Program-made: the position numbers and the translations under genes
Shown here: positions 1-9,264 of the stretch, piece by piece
How positions within the stretch are numbered: the first letter of the stretch is position 1
Layout: each line of letters opens with the position of its first letter
Notes under the pieces: generated by a model
The model's database searches: none
What the model saw: only the letters and a program-made list of their open reading frames with translations
What the model was told of the DNA's origin: nothing
Source of the DNA: Streptomyces hiroshimensis
GTDB lineage: Bacteria > Actinomycetota > Actinomycetes > Streptomycetales > Streptomycetaceae
Direction: 5' to 3'
Length of the DNA stretch: 64,000 nt
Assembly (NCBI RefSeq): GCF_014650335.1
Contig: NZ_BMUT01000004.1
Coordinates: 1 to 64,000, forward strand

Positions 1-302
1 TTTCCTCCGGGCGCTTCCCTTCGTTGTTTCCAACCTTACCAGATCCGTTTTCCGGTCTCTCCCGCCTCTAGAAGAAGCAGTCGGTTCCGAATTCCGTTTC
101 CGGCCCCCTGTTGGAGCGGGGTTTCGCCTTTCAGCTTTCGCTTTCCGGCGGTGATCCCGACTTTATCAGACGCTTTCCGGCCGAGCTAATCGGCTTTTCG
201 CTTCCGATAAGGGATCGAAGGTGCTCGGGGTGAATCTCGTTCACCACCAGAGCGCTGTAGACACTAGCCGTTCCGCGGGAACCTGTCCAGTTCCCCCGGC
301 AA
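1..302 (-). other. Leader region of a leftward rRNA operon
   Basis: Read on the minus strand, this stretch has the look of the long leader that precedes 16S rRNA in Streptomyces. It holds repeated GGAAAGCG and CCGGAAA blocks, the element TGATAAAGTCGG (around 157-168), and at the window edge the string GAAGGGAAGCGCCCGGAGGAAA split over positions 1-22, which I remember from Streptomyces rrn leaders. It contains no convincing reading frame. The mature 16S gene would begin a few hundred bases left of position 1, outside the window. The identification rests on remembered sequence resemblance, not on an alignment. Confidence 0.75.
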
Positions 303-309
303 CCGTTCG

Positions 310-338
310 AATCTACCTCCCCATTCGGCCTGTGTCAA
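310..338 (-). promoter_or_regulatory. Strong sigma70-type promoter, probably rrn
   Basis: On the minus strand a perfect -35 box TTGACA (333-338) is followed after 17 bases by the -10 box TAGATT (310-315). Transcription would start near 303 and run left through the leader. A consensus -35 box with ideal spacing is rare in this GC-rich genome and fits a strong rRNA promoter. Further rrn promoters may lie inside the leader but I could not single them out. Confidence 0.7.
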
Positions 339-391
339 CAGGTCTTGTGGGGCGAAGAGGACACTACCAGGCTGACCAGCCCTTCCGCACA

Positions 392-1009
392 TCAGCCGAA
401 CGACGACGGCGGGCTGTCGAGGTCCTCCAGCTCGATGCCGGGGGCCGACAGGACGACGTCGCCCGCCAGGTTCACCATGTGCTGCTCGCCCGTCTCCAGG
501 TCGCTGACCTGGTACGCGTCCACTTGGAGCGGGCCGTTGTCAGTGGCGTGTGCTGTCCTGCTGACCAGGGCCCACGACTGGTCGAGGGTCCGGGGGGCGA
601 GGACGGGGGAGGTGAAGCCGACGAGCCGGATGCGCGTTGCGCCTGCGCCCGGGGTCAGCCGCAGGGCCCGGGACAGGGCGACGTAGAAGGCGGGGGATGC
701 GCCGGTGAAGGCCCGGGCCTCCGTGACGTTGCCTTCCGTGGCGTGCTCCCCGGTGGGGTCCGTGCGTACCCAGGTCACGCCGTCGAGGGCCGCGCCGCGC
801 ACCTGCCAGCTCCCGGCGTGGAGCTGCACGCGGATCGGGCGGCCCAGGTCGTCGAGGGTGAGGTCGACGGAGCCGGCGTGGTCGCCGGCCGGAGTGGTGA
901 CCTGCGAGACGTAGCGCCAGCCGGAGGGGCCGGTGGCGCAGTGGAAGTGTTCTTCACCAAGGGGGGTGTGGTCGTGCGGATCATGGAGCGAGTAGCGGCC
1001 GCGGGGCAT
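392..1009 (-). CDS. Conserved hypothetical protein, 205 aa
   Basis: I do not recognise a family. The protein has no signal peptide or membrane segment and looks like a soluble cytoplasmic protein. It starts with His-rich residues (HDPHDHTP, 9-16) and ends in an acidic stretch (GIELEDLD). ATG at 1009 is preceded by a modest AGGA. It lies between the putative rRNA operon and ahcY. A strong hairpin separates it from ahcY, so it is probably transcribed separately. High third-position GC supports coding on this strand; the longer frame on the other strand is its shadow. Confidence 0.7.
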   Translation of the reverse strand: MPRGRYSLHDPHDHTPLGEEHFHCATGPSGWRYVSQVTTPAGDHAGSVDLTLDDLGRPIRVQLHAGSWQVRGAALDGVTWVRTDPTGEHATEGNVTEARAFTGASPAFYVALSRALRLTPGAGATRIRLVGFTSPVLAPRTLDQSWALVSRTAHATDNGPLQVDAYQVSDLETGEQHMVNLAGDVVLSAPGIELEDLDSPPSSFG

Positions 1010-1033
1010 GGTGGGGTCCTCGACAGAACAGGG

Positions 1034-1064
1034 ACAGGCCCCTGCCTTCCCGGCAGGGGCCTGT
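1034..1064 (-). terminator. Hairpin terminator after ahcY
   Basis: A perfect 13-bp stem (1034-1046 with 1052-1064) and a 5-base loop lie about 50 bases beyond the ahcY stop. There is no U-run, which is usual for Streptomyces. It would end ahcY transcription before the downstream unknown gene. Confidence 0.75.
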
Positions 1065-1114
1065 TACCGATTGCTTTCAGTACTGCTGGTAGTGCTGGTG
1101 CTGCTGCGCCGGTA

Positions 1115-2572
<1,458 letters not shown>

Positions 2573-2973
2573 ACGGGCTGCTCCTCTGTGAAGGGCGAGC
2601 GAGGGTGGACACGGCCGTGCATGCGGTCGGGCTGCCTGAGCAGCTGGACACACTGGACGCACCGGTGCCCCGACCGCAGCGCAGTCCGTCGGAGGCCCTC
2701 TCTCCCTCGGCCGGTCCGTCGCGCGGGCCGCCCGACCGCCATCAGCAGCGACGTCTGGCTCGTCCACGAATCTACACCGGGGTACCCGCCGAACCCCACC
2801 CCCACCGGCGCCCGATCCGCCGGAACGTCAGATTCCGGCAGGGCTGCGCGTGCTGACACCGGAACGGCCTCGTTTCCTGTGCTGGTCGGGTGTTGCAGGA
2901 TGCGAGAAGCGCGAGGGCGTGGCACGCCCCGCGGGCGATCCGTTGTGAGGCGATCCGTCGTGAGGAGATCCAC
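2573..2973. other. Divergent intergenic region, ahcY and fruA
   Basis: This 401-base gap must hold the promoters of both ahcY (left) and fruA (right). I see no clear -35/-10 pair and no convincing riboswitch fold. The only clear element is a 15-bp tandem duplication just before the fruA start, listed separately. Confidence 0.5.
2934..2971 (+). repeat. 15-bp tandem repeat at the fruA ribosome site
   Basis: The unit GGCGATCCGTTGTGA (2934-2948) is followed directly by GGCGATCCGTCGTGA (2949-2963), with one mismatch, and by a partial third copy (2964-2971) that supplies the GGAG of the fruA ribosome binding site. Copy-number change here would move the Shine-Dalgarno context. Confidence 0.7.
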
Positions 2974-4971
2974 GTGACCAGTCCGGCCGATCCCCCCGAG
3001 CGTGACGCGGCGGCAGAGGGGCGCAGGCTGCTCGCCGTGACCGCCTGCCCGACGGGGATCGCGCACACGTACATGGCGGCGGAGAAGCTGGCCCAGGCCG
3101 CGCAGGAGCTCGGCTACGGGATGAAGGTGGAGACGCAGGGGTCGATCGGGGCCGAGAACGTCCTCTCCGACAGCGACATCAGGGAGGCCGACGGCATCAT
3201 CGTCGCCGCCGACAAGGACGTCGATCTCAGCCGCTTCGCCGGGAAGCGGGTGCTGTCCGTGGGGGTCGCCGAGGGCATCCGGCGTCCGGAGCGGCTGATC
3301 CGGGACGTACTGAACGCTCCGGTCCACCGGGGCGACGGCGCGGGGGCCGGCTCCGACGCCGGCTCCGGGGGCGGGTTGCTCGCGGGGGCGGGCGGTGGCG
3401 GGCGGGAGCGCGGCACGGTCTACAAGGCGCTGATGAACGGCGTCTCGTACATGATCCCGTTCGTGGTCGTCGGCGGTCTGCTGATTTCCGTGTCGCTCGC
3501 CTTGGGCGGGCGGACCACGCCTCAGGGGATCGTCTTCGACAGCTCGTTCTGGCAGACGGTCAACGACATCGGTGTCATCGGCTTCACGCTGATGGTCCCG
3601 GTGCTCTCCGGCTATATCGCCTACGCCATCGGGGACCGGCCGGCTCTCGTGCCGGGCATGGTCGGGGGCTGGATCGCGAGCCACGGGGAGCTGTACGACA
3701 GCAAGGCGGGGGCGGGGTTCATCGGGGCCATCGCCACCGGCTTCCTGGCCGGCTATCTGGTGTTGTGGATCAAGAAGGTCAAGGTGCCGGAGTTCGTCCG
3801 GCCGATCATGCCGGTCATCGTGATCCCGATCGTGTCCTCGGCGGCGCTCGGCCTGTTCGTCGTCTACGTCATCGGTCCGCCGATCGCGTGGGTGTTCGAG
3901 CACCTCACGAGCTGGCTGGGGGGCCTGACCGGGACGAGTGCCGCCCTGCTCGGCGTCCTGCTCGGCCTGATGATCGCCTTCGATATGGGCGGGCCCGTGA
4001 ACAAGACGGCGTTCCTCTTCGGCGCCGGGCTGGTCTCGCAGAACCCCGAGATCATGGGCATGTGTGCGGCGGCCATTCCGGTGCCGCCGCTCGGGCAGGG
4101 GCTCGCGACGCTGCTGCGGCGGGGGCTGTTCAGCAAGCAGGAGCAGGAGACCGGGCTGGCGGCGCTGTTCATGGGGTTCTTCGGCATCACCGAGGGCGCG
4201 ATCCCGTTCGCCGCGGCCCGTCCGGCGCGGGTCATTCCGGCGAACATGTGCGGTGGCGCGGTGGCGGGTGCGGTCGCGGGGCTCGCGGCGGTTGCGGACC
4301 ACGTGCCGCACGGGGGGCCGATCGTGGCGGTGCTGGGGGCGGTGGACGGGGTGCCGATGTTCTTCGTCGCGATCGCCATCGGCACGGTGGTGACGGCGCT
4401 GACGACGGTCACTTTGATGACCCTGGGCGGGCGCCCGACTGCGGCCGTGGCGGGGCCGTCCGTGGCGGGGCCGGCGCCTGTCGCCGCCGAGAGCCCGGCC
4501 GCCGAGGCCGCCGGTTCTGCGCTCTCCGGCCACCTCACCGTACGGACCGTGCGGCCGCGGCTGGCGGCCCGCGGGAAGGAGGCGGCGATCCGGGAGATGG
4601 CCGGGCTGCTGGCCGCGAGCGGGCACGTGGACGACGTGGACGGTCTGGTCGCGGCGGCGCTCGCGCGGGAGGAGATGGGGACGACGGGGCTCGGGGAGGA
4701 GATCGCGATCCCGCATGCGAAGACGGATGCGGTGTCGGCCCCGGTGGTCGGGTTCGCGCGCTCCGAGGGCATCGAGTGGGGGGCGCTGGACGGGACGAAG
4801 GCCCGGTTGATCTTCATGATCGCCGTACCGAGCGCGGCCGCGGGCGATGAACACCTGCGGATCCTGGCGATGCTGTCGCGGAAGCTGATGGATCCGGGGT
4901 TCCGGGAGCGGTTGCTTTCGGCGGGGCCGGACGCGGGTGCCCTGGTGGGCATCTTGCGGGAGGTTCAGTAG
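2974..4971 (+). CDS. fruA: PTS fructose permease, fused EIIB-EIIC-EIIA
   Basis: This membrane permease imports fructose and phosphorylates it to fructose 1-phosphate with phosphate relayed from HPr. Domain order over 665 residues is EIIB (CPTGIAHTYMAAEKL near residue 20, with the phosphorylated Cys), a multi-span EIIC (about 140-480, with GGPVNKTAF and FFGITEGAIPFA), then EIIA (about 520-660, active His in IPHAK). The chosen GTG at 2974 has GAGGAG upstream; ATG 2890 lies too far upstream of the first conserved block. No fruK or fruR is adjacent, although in other Streptomyces the three genes form one operon. It converges with the cation efflux gene. Confidence 0.93.
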   Translation: MTSPADPPERDAAAEGRRLLAVTACPTGIAHTYMAAEKLAQAAQELGYGMKVETQGSIGAENVLSDSDIREADGIIVAADKDVDLSRFAGKRVLSVGVAEGIRRPERLIRDVLNAPVHRGDGAGAGSDAGSGGGLLAGAGGGGRERGTVYKALMNGVSYMIPFVVVGGLLISVSLALGGRTTPQGIVFDSSFWQTVNDIGVIGFTLMVPVLSGYIAYAIGDRPALVPGMVGGWIASHGELYDSKAGAGFIGAIATGFLAGYLVLWIKKVKVPEFVRPIMPVIVIPIVSSAALGLFVVYVIGPPIAWVFEHLTSWLGGLTGTSAALLGVLLGLMIAFDMGGPVNKTAFLFGAGLVSQNPEIMGMCAAAIPVPPLGQGLATLLRRGLFSKQEQETGLAALFMGFFGITEGAIPFAAARPARVIPANMCGGAVAGAVAGLAAVADHVPHGGPIVAVLGAVDGVPMFFVAIAIGTVVTALTTVTLMTLGGRPTAAVAGPSVAGPAPVAAESPAAEAAGSALSGHLTVRTVRPRLAARGKEAAIREMAGLLAASGHVDDVDGLVAAALAREEMGTTGLGEEIAIPHAKTDAVSAPVVGFARSEGIEWGALDGTKARLIFMIAVPSAAAGDEHLRILAMLSRKLMDPGFRERLLSAGPDAGALVGILREVQ

Positions 4972-4985
4972 CGGAGCCGGGTCCT

Positions 4986-5001
4986 CGGGTGCCCGCACCC
5001 G
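4986..5001. terminator. Short hairpin between convergent genes
   Basis: CGGGTGC and GCACCCG (4986-4992 and 4995-5001) form a 7-bp stem 14 bases after the fruA stop. The 2-base loop would open by one pair in practice. It is a plausible terminator for fruA. Confidence 0.4.
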
Positions 5002-5142
5002 GGGGCAGCCGGTCGGGGCCTGGCACCGCGGTGGCGGAAGTCGGTTGCCGGAGATGCACCGGCGCGGAGGCCGTGCTCTGAGGCGCCGTGAGCCCGCAAG
5101 GGCATTACGGCGGCCCGGGCACGGCCCCCGCGTCGTTCTTCC

Positions 5143-6111
5143 TCAGTGGCGGGCCGGGCCGCCCGGCGTCGCCGACGGGTCCGCGCCGGCCGCTGCCGCT
5201 TCCTCGCGGTAGACGTCCGGCTCCAGGTAGATGACCCGGGCGATCGGGACCGCCTCGCGGATCCTCGCTTCCGCCGCGTCGATCGCCTCGGCGATCTCCA
5301 CGGCGGTGTCGTCGTGCTGCACCGCGATCTTGGCCGCGACGAGGAGTTCCTCGGGGCCAAGGTGGAGGGTGCGCATGTGGATGACGCGGGTGACGGTCTC
5401 GCCGTCGACGGCCGCGGCGCGGATCTTCGCGACCTGCTCCGGTCCGGCGGCTTCGCCGAGCAGCAGGGACTTCGTCTCCGAGGCGAGGACCAGCGCGATC
5501 AGCACCAGAAGGGCACCGATGCACAGGGTGCCGATGCCGTCCCAGACGCCGTCGCCCGTGGCGAGGGCGAGGCCGACGCCGCCGAGGGCGAGGACGAGGC
5601 CGACGAGGGCGCCGAAGTCCTCGAGCAGGACGACGGGCAGTTCGGGGGCCTTGGCGGTACGGATGAACTGGCCCCAGGACTGCTTGCCGCGCAGCTCGTT
5701 GGACTCCTTGATCGCCGTACGGAAGGAGAAGCCCTCCGCGATGATCGCGAAGACGAGGACGCCGACGGGCCAGTACCAGTGCTCGATCTCGTGCGGTTCC
5801 CTGATCTTCTCGTAGCCCTCGTAGAGCGCGAAGACGCCGCCGATGGTGAACAGGACGATCGAGACGAGGAAGCCGTAGATGTAGCGCTCGCGGCCGTAGC
5901 CGAAGGGGTGTTCCTCGCTGGCCGCGCGCTGGGCCTTCTTGCCGCCGAGGAGGAGCAGCGCCTGGTTGCCGGAGTCAGCGACCGAGTGCACCCCTTCGGC
6001 GAGCATCGACGACGAGCCGCTGAACGCGAACGCGACGAACTTCGCCACGGCGATGGCCAGGTTGGCGCCGAGCGCGGCGACGATGGCCTTGGTTCCGCCT
6101 GATGCACTCAT
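5143..6111 (-). CDS. Cation diffusion facilitator family transporter
   Basis: This is a membrane antiporter of the CDF (ZnT/FieF) family that moves divalent metal ions out of the cytoplasm. The 322-residue protein has about six membrane segments. Segment 2 carries the metal-site pattern in GVHSVADSGNQ (His42 and Asp46). In segment 5 the usual H-x3-D is replaced by LLEDFGALVG, a pattern I associate with the ZnT9-like branch, so the metal is uncertain. A cytoplasmic C-terminal domain follows (about 230-310, with VIHMRTLHLGPEELLV). It lies downstream of manA in the same direction, about 100 bases away. Confidence 0.88.
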   Translation of the reverse strand: MSASGGTKAIVAALGANLAIAVAKFVAFAFSGSSSMLAEGVHSVADSGNQALLLLGGKKAQRAASEEHPFGYGRERYIYGFLVSIVLFTIGGVFALYEGYEKIREPHEIEHWYWPVGVLVFAIIAEGFSFRTAIKESNELRGKQSWGQFIRTAKAPELPVVLLEDFGALVGLVLALGGVGLALATGDGVWDGIGTLCIGALLVLIALVLASETKSLLLGEAAGPEQVAKIRAAAVDGETVTRVIHMRTLHLGPEELLVAAKIAVQHDDTAVEIAEAIDAAEARIREAVPIARVIYLEPDVYREEAAAAGADPSATPGGPARH

Positions 6112-6213
6112 ATGTGCGGGTTGTCCCTTCCGCCCTGATCCACCCCTGGACTGCCGGGCTTTGCGGTTCCTTTACGGCGGGCCATTGTTGCAGCCGCGGG
6201 GCGGGCGGGAGGG

Positions 6214-7425
6214 TCAGACGGCGACCGTGGCGCGGAAGACCCGGGCGTCGTCACCGGCGAGCACGACGCTCTCGGCCGCCCGTACGAACGCGGATTCGCC
6301 CTGGCGGAGCCGCAGCTCCCGGCCGTCGTCCGCGGTGCGCAGGACGGCGGTGCCCGAGGTGCACAGCAGGATCTGGGGCGTGCCGGCGGGCAGCGTGGCC
6401 GTGGAGCCGGGGGCGAGGTCGAAGCGGGAGAGGCGGAACTCCTCGACGGGGGTGCCGTAGACCTCTTCGCCGCCGGCGTCGGCCTCGGGGCGCAGGACGG
6501 CGGGGGCGGCGCTCTCGAAGCGGACGACGCGCAGCAGTTCGGGGACGTCGACGTGCTTGGGCGTCAGGCCGCAGCGCAGCACGTTGTCCGAGTTGGCCAT
6601 GATTTCGACGCCGAGGCCGTCGAGGTAGGCGTGCGGGACGCCCGCGCCCAGGTAGAGGGCTTCGCCGGGCTGGAGGAGCACGTGGTTGAGGAGCATGGCC
6701 GCGATGACGCCGGGGTCGCCGGGGTAGTGCCGGGCGAGGGAGACGTAGGCGGCGCAGGCGTCCCGGTACGGCCCTTCCTGCGCGGCGAGCCGCTCGGCCG
6801 CGGCGGCCGCCTCGGTGACGGTGCGGGCCATCTCGCCGTGCTCGGCGGAGAGGACGGCGGTGAGGACCTCCCGCAGGGCGTCCTCCTCCGGGCGGGCGTG
6901 CAGGAGGTCGGCGTACGGCTTGAGGGAGTCGACGTCGAGCGCGGCGAGGAGGCCGGCCGTCTCGCCGGGCGCGCGGAAGCCGCACAGCCCCTCGAAGGGG
7001 GTGAGGGCGCAGAGGAGTTCGGGCTTGTGGTTGGTGTCCTTGTAGTTGCGGTGGGGGGCGTCGAGGGGGACGCCCCGGGCCTCCTCCGCGGCGTGGCCTG
7101 CTGCGGCCTCGGCGAGGCCGGGGTGGACCTGGAGGGAGAGCGGGGACCCGGCGGCGAGGACCTTGAACAGGAACGGCAGCCGGGGCCCGAAGCGGCGGAC
7201 GGCCCGTGCGCCGAGCTCGCCCTCGGGGTCGGCGGCGATGACGTCGGAGAGGGGGCGCAGGCCTTCCCCGCCGCCGTCCCGCTCCACGCGGGAGGGGGCG
7301 CCGGGATGGGCGCCCATCCACAGTTCGGCCTGCGGCTCGCCGGTGGGGGCGGTGCCCAGCAGCGCGGGGATCGCGGTGGTGGAGCCCCAGGCGTAGGGGC
7401 GCACGGTATTGACGAGGCGGTCCAT
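6214..7425 (-). CDS. manA: Mannose-6-phosphate isomerase, class I
   Basis: The enzyme interconverts fructose 6-phosphate and mannose 6-phosphate and feeds GDP-mannose synthesis. The 403-residue protein has the zinc-site blocks of the type I family: QVHP (99-102) and HKPE (133-136), plus GVPHAYLDG near residue 265. ATG 7425 is chosen because the protein then begins MDRLVNTVRPYAWGS, the usual family start; the frame is open for 99 codons upstream but shows no homology. It follows the SIS gene by 40 bases and belongs to the manB-Trm112-SIS-manA cluster. Confidence 0.95.
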   Translation of the reverse strand: MDRLVNTVRPYAWGSTTAIPALLGTAPTGEPQAELWMGAHPGAPSRVERDGGGEGLRPLSDVIAADPEGELGARAVRRFGPRLPFLFKVLAAGSPLSLQVHPGLAEAAAGHAAEEARGVPLDAPHRNYKDTNHKPELLCALTPFEGLCGFRAPGETAGLLAALDVDSLKPYADLLHARPEEDALREVLTAVLSAEHGEMARTVTEAAAAAERLAAQEGPYRDACAAYVSLARHYPGDPGVIAAMLLNHVLLQPGEALYLGAGVPHAYLDGLGVEIMANSDNVLRCGLTPKHVDVPELLRVVRFESAAPAVLRPEADAGGEEVYGTPVEEFRLSRFDLAPGSTATLPAGTPQILLCTSGTAVLRTADDGRELRLRQGESAFVRAAESVVLAGDDARVFRATVAV

Positions 7426-7465
7426 GCGGGCGGTTCCTGACTGTGCGTACGGCGTTTCCACGGGT

Positions 7466-8647
7466 CTACGGGGTCGAGGCGAGGGCCAGGTAGACGGCGG
7501 CGAAATCCGTGATGGCCAGCAGTTCAGCAGCGGTCTGCAGGGGACTGTCGGCGTCGGTGGGCTCCAGCTCGCTGACGGGCGTCTCGCGCTGGAGGGCGAG
7601 CTCGCGGGCGGCGGGGGCGGGCGAGGTGACGTCGGGCTCCTGTTCGCGGAGCAGGACGACGCGGGCGTGCAGGGCCTCGGGCTCCTCCACGCGGTCGCGG
7701 AAGAAGTCCTCGGGGTCCGCACCGGCGGCGAAGGCTCCCGCGAGGAGGGTGCCGTGGGCGGTCAGCGCCTCGGGCAGCTCGGCGGCGAGGGCCGGGCGCC
7801 CGGCGAGAGCGGCGAGGACCGTCGCGAAGTGCCGGCCGGCCGCCGCCGCGAGCTCGCCCTCCGTCCAGATGAGCGGGAGGGTGTCGGCCAGCTCGGCCGC
7901 CAGGGTCTTGGCGGGGTTGCTGTACGTGGCGATGGCCGGGCCGCAGCGCTCGGCGACCTGGTCCAGGCGGTCGGCGAGCGCCTCGACCGCGGCGGGGTCG
8001 GCGGCGAGCAGCCCTATGCGGTCGGCGAGCACGAGCAGCGGGGTGAGCAGGGACCACAGGAGACCCGGGCCCGGGAGCAGCGCGGGGCGCTCGCCTGCGG
8101 GCACCTCATCGCCGGGGTGGGCGCCCGGCTCGCCGCCCGCCCGGGCCTCGTCCGGCGAAGTGGTCAGCGGGATCGCGAGGCCGCGGGCCTGCGCGGTGGC
8201 GTCGGCGAGGGGCGAACCGGCCGGGCTGACGCAGACGACGGAGCAGCCGCGGCGGTAGGCCTGTTCGAGGAGGATGGCAAGGCCGGGCTCCGTGCCGTCC
8301 GGGCTGGCGACCAGCAGCAGGTCGAGCGGGCCGGTCCAGCCGGGGAGCGTCCAGCGCAGGGCGCCGGGCGCGGGGGCGACGCCGGTCGGGCGGATCAGGC
8401 TCACGGGAGCGCTGCCGCCGGCGAGCGCGGTGAGGAGGTCTGCGGTGCAGCCGGCGACGGGGCCCGGCCCCGCGACCAGGACGCCGCGGGGTCGGCCGTC
8501 CGGGCGGAGGCCCGTGACACCGGCCTCCGCGGCGTTGCGGGCGGCCGTACGGACCCGGGCGCCGGATTCGGCGGCGCCGCGCAGGAGGCCGTGGAGGTCG
8601 GCACGGGACAGAGCGTCGGGGTCATCGAGGAGTGACTCGTCGAACAC
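7466..8647 (-). CDS. SIS-domain protein related to phosphomannose isomerases
   Basis: The 393-residue cytoplasmic protein resembles the bifunctional phosphoglucose/phosphomannose isomerase group, with a SIS fold in two halves. The central segment LLLVASPDGTEPGLAILLEQ (about 125-144) sits where active SIS isomerases have a Ser-Tyr-Ser-Gly-Asn-Thr-Glu type sugar-phosphate loop, and here that loop is degenerate. A C-terminal domain ends in RETPVSELEPTDADSPLQ. It sits between manB and manA, which points to a role in mannose-phosphate metabolism. Catalytic activity is doubtful; a structural or regulatory role is possible. Confidence 0.8.
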   Translation of the reverse strand: MFDESLLDDPDALSRADLHGLLRGAAESGARVRTAARNAAEAGVTGLRPDGRPRGVLVAGPGPVAGCTADLLTALAGGSAPVSLIRPTGVAPAPGALRWTLPGWTGPLDLLLVASPDGTEPGLAILLEQAYRRGCSVVCVSPAGSPLADATAQARGLAIPLTTSPDEARAGGEPGAHPGDEVPAGERPALLPGPGLLWSLLTPLLVLADRIGLLAADPAAVEALADRLDQVAERCGPAIATYSNPAKTLAAELADTLPLIWTEGELAAAAGRHFATVLAALAGRPALAAELPEALTAHGTLLAGAFAAGADPEDFFRDRVEEPEALHARVVLLREQEPDVTSPAPAARELALQRETPVSELEPTDADSPLQTAAELLAITDFAAVYLALASTP

Positions 8648-8748
8648 CGTGGATCAGCCTCCGGTCGCCGTCGTGTACGCCGTGCGGGTGCCCGGCCGGG
8701 CCTGTGGTGCGGTGGGCCGCCGGGCGGGGTCGGGCGGGCGCTGCGGCG

Positions 8749-8934
8749 TCAGGCCGGGCGCCGGGCCTCGTCCACGAGCAGGACGGGGATGCCGTCCCGG
8801 ACGGGGTAGGCCAGGCCGCAGCCCGCGCCCTCGCACACCAGCTCGGGGGACTCCTCGGAGGCGGACTCGTCGCGGAGGGGCGCGTGGCACGCCGGGCAGG
8901 CGAGGATCTCCAGGAGACCGGCTTCGAGCGGCAT
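8749..8934 (-). CDS. Trm112 family zinc-ribbon protein, 61 aa
   Basis: This small protein has two CxxC-like pairs (Cys13, Cys16, Cys34, Cys39) that would bind one zinc ion, and ends with the typical YPVRDGIPVLL. Eukaryotic Trm112 activates methyltransferases; the bacterial role is not settled. ATG 8934 follows a weak GGGAAC. It sits between manB and the SIS gene, an arrangement conserved in actinomycetes. Confidence 0.9.
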   Translation of the reverse strand: MPLEAGLLEILACPACHAPLRDESASEESPELVCEGAGCGLAYPVRDGIPVLLVDEARRPA

Positions 8935-9055
8935 GAGGGGTTCCCTTCGGATGTACGTCTCTGTCCGGCCAGACTACCTGTGCGGGGGGACGAGGGCCGC
9001 TGTGCCGTGCCGGTTCGCTGGGGCGCTGTGCCGTGCCCGGTTCGCCGGTGCGGCC

Positions 9056-9258
9056 GGGTCGGCACCGCCGAGGCGGTCGGGTTCGCTTGCTCGCCGTCGC
9101 GGCGGGTTCAGGGGCCGCTGGACACCCGGCGTCTCCTCTTCCGCCGCCGCGGCGTCCGGCCACGACGGCGCGTTCCGGCGGTGCCGGAACCGGACCAGGC
9201 CGGCTCGGCACCGCCGGAGCGGTTGAGTTCGCCTGCTCGCCGTTGCGGCGGATTCAGG
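9056..9258. repeat. 57-bp imperfect direct repeat in the manB-Trm112 gap
   Basis: The 330-base gap 8935-9264 has no gene. It contains two copies of a 57-bp sequence (9056-9112 and 9202-9258) with about eight mismatches. Each copy can fold: in the second, CGCCTG and CAGGCG pair around CGCC and GGCG. Hairpin-forming intergenic repeats of this kind are typical of Streptomyces. It could terminate or stabilise the manB message. Confidence 0.75.
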
Positions 9259-9264
9259 CGCGTC

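Noticed and set aside
1..8. GGAGGAAA on the minus strand as a ribosome binding site for a gene left of the window
   Set aside because: The surrounding sequence matches an rRNA leader, where this purine string also occurs; no need for a protein gene start.
2573..2770. SAH riboswitch before ahcY
   Set aside because: A GCGCTGC and a CTCAGGC can be found, but the conserved core and pairing of the SAH riboswitch are not present in order.
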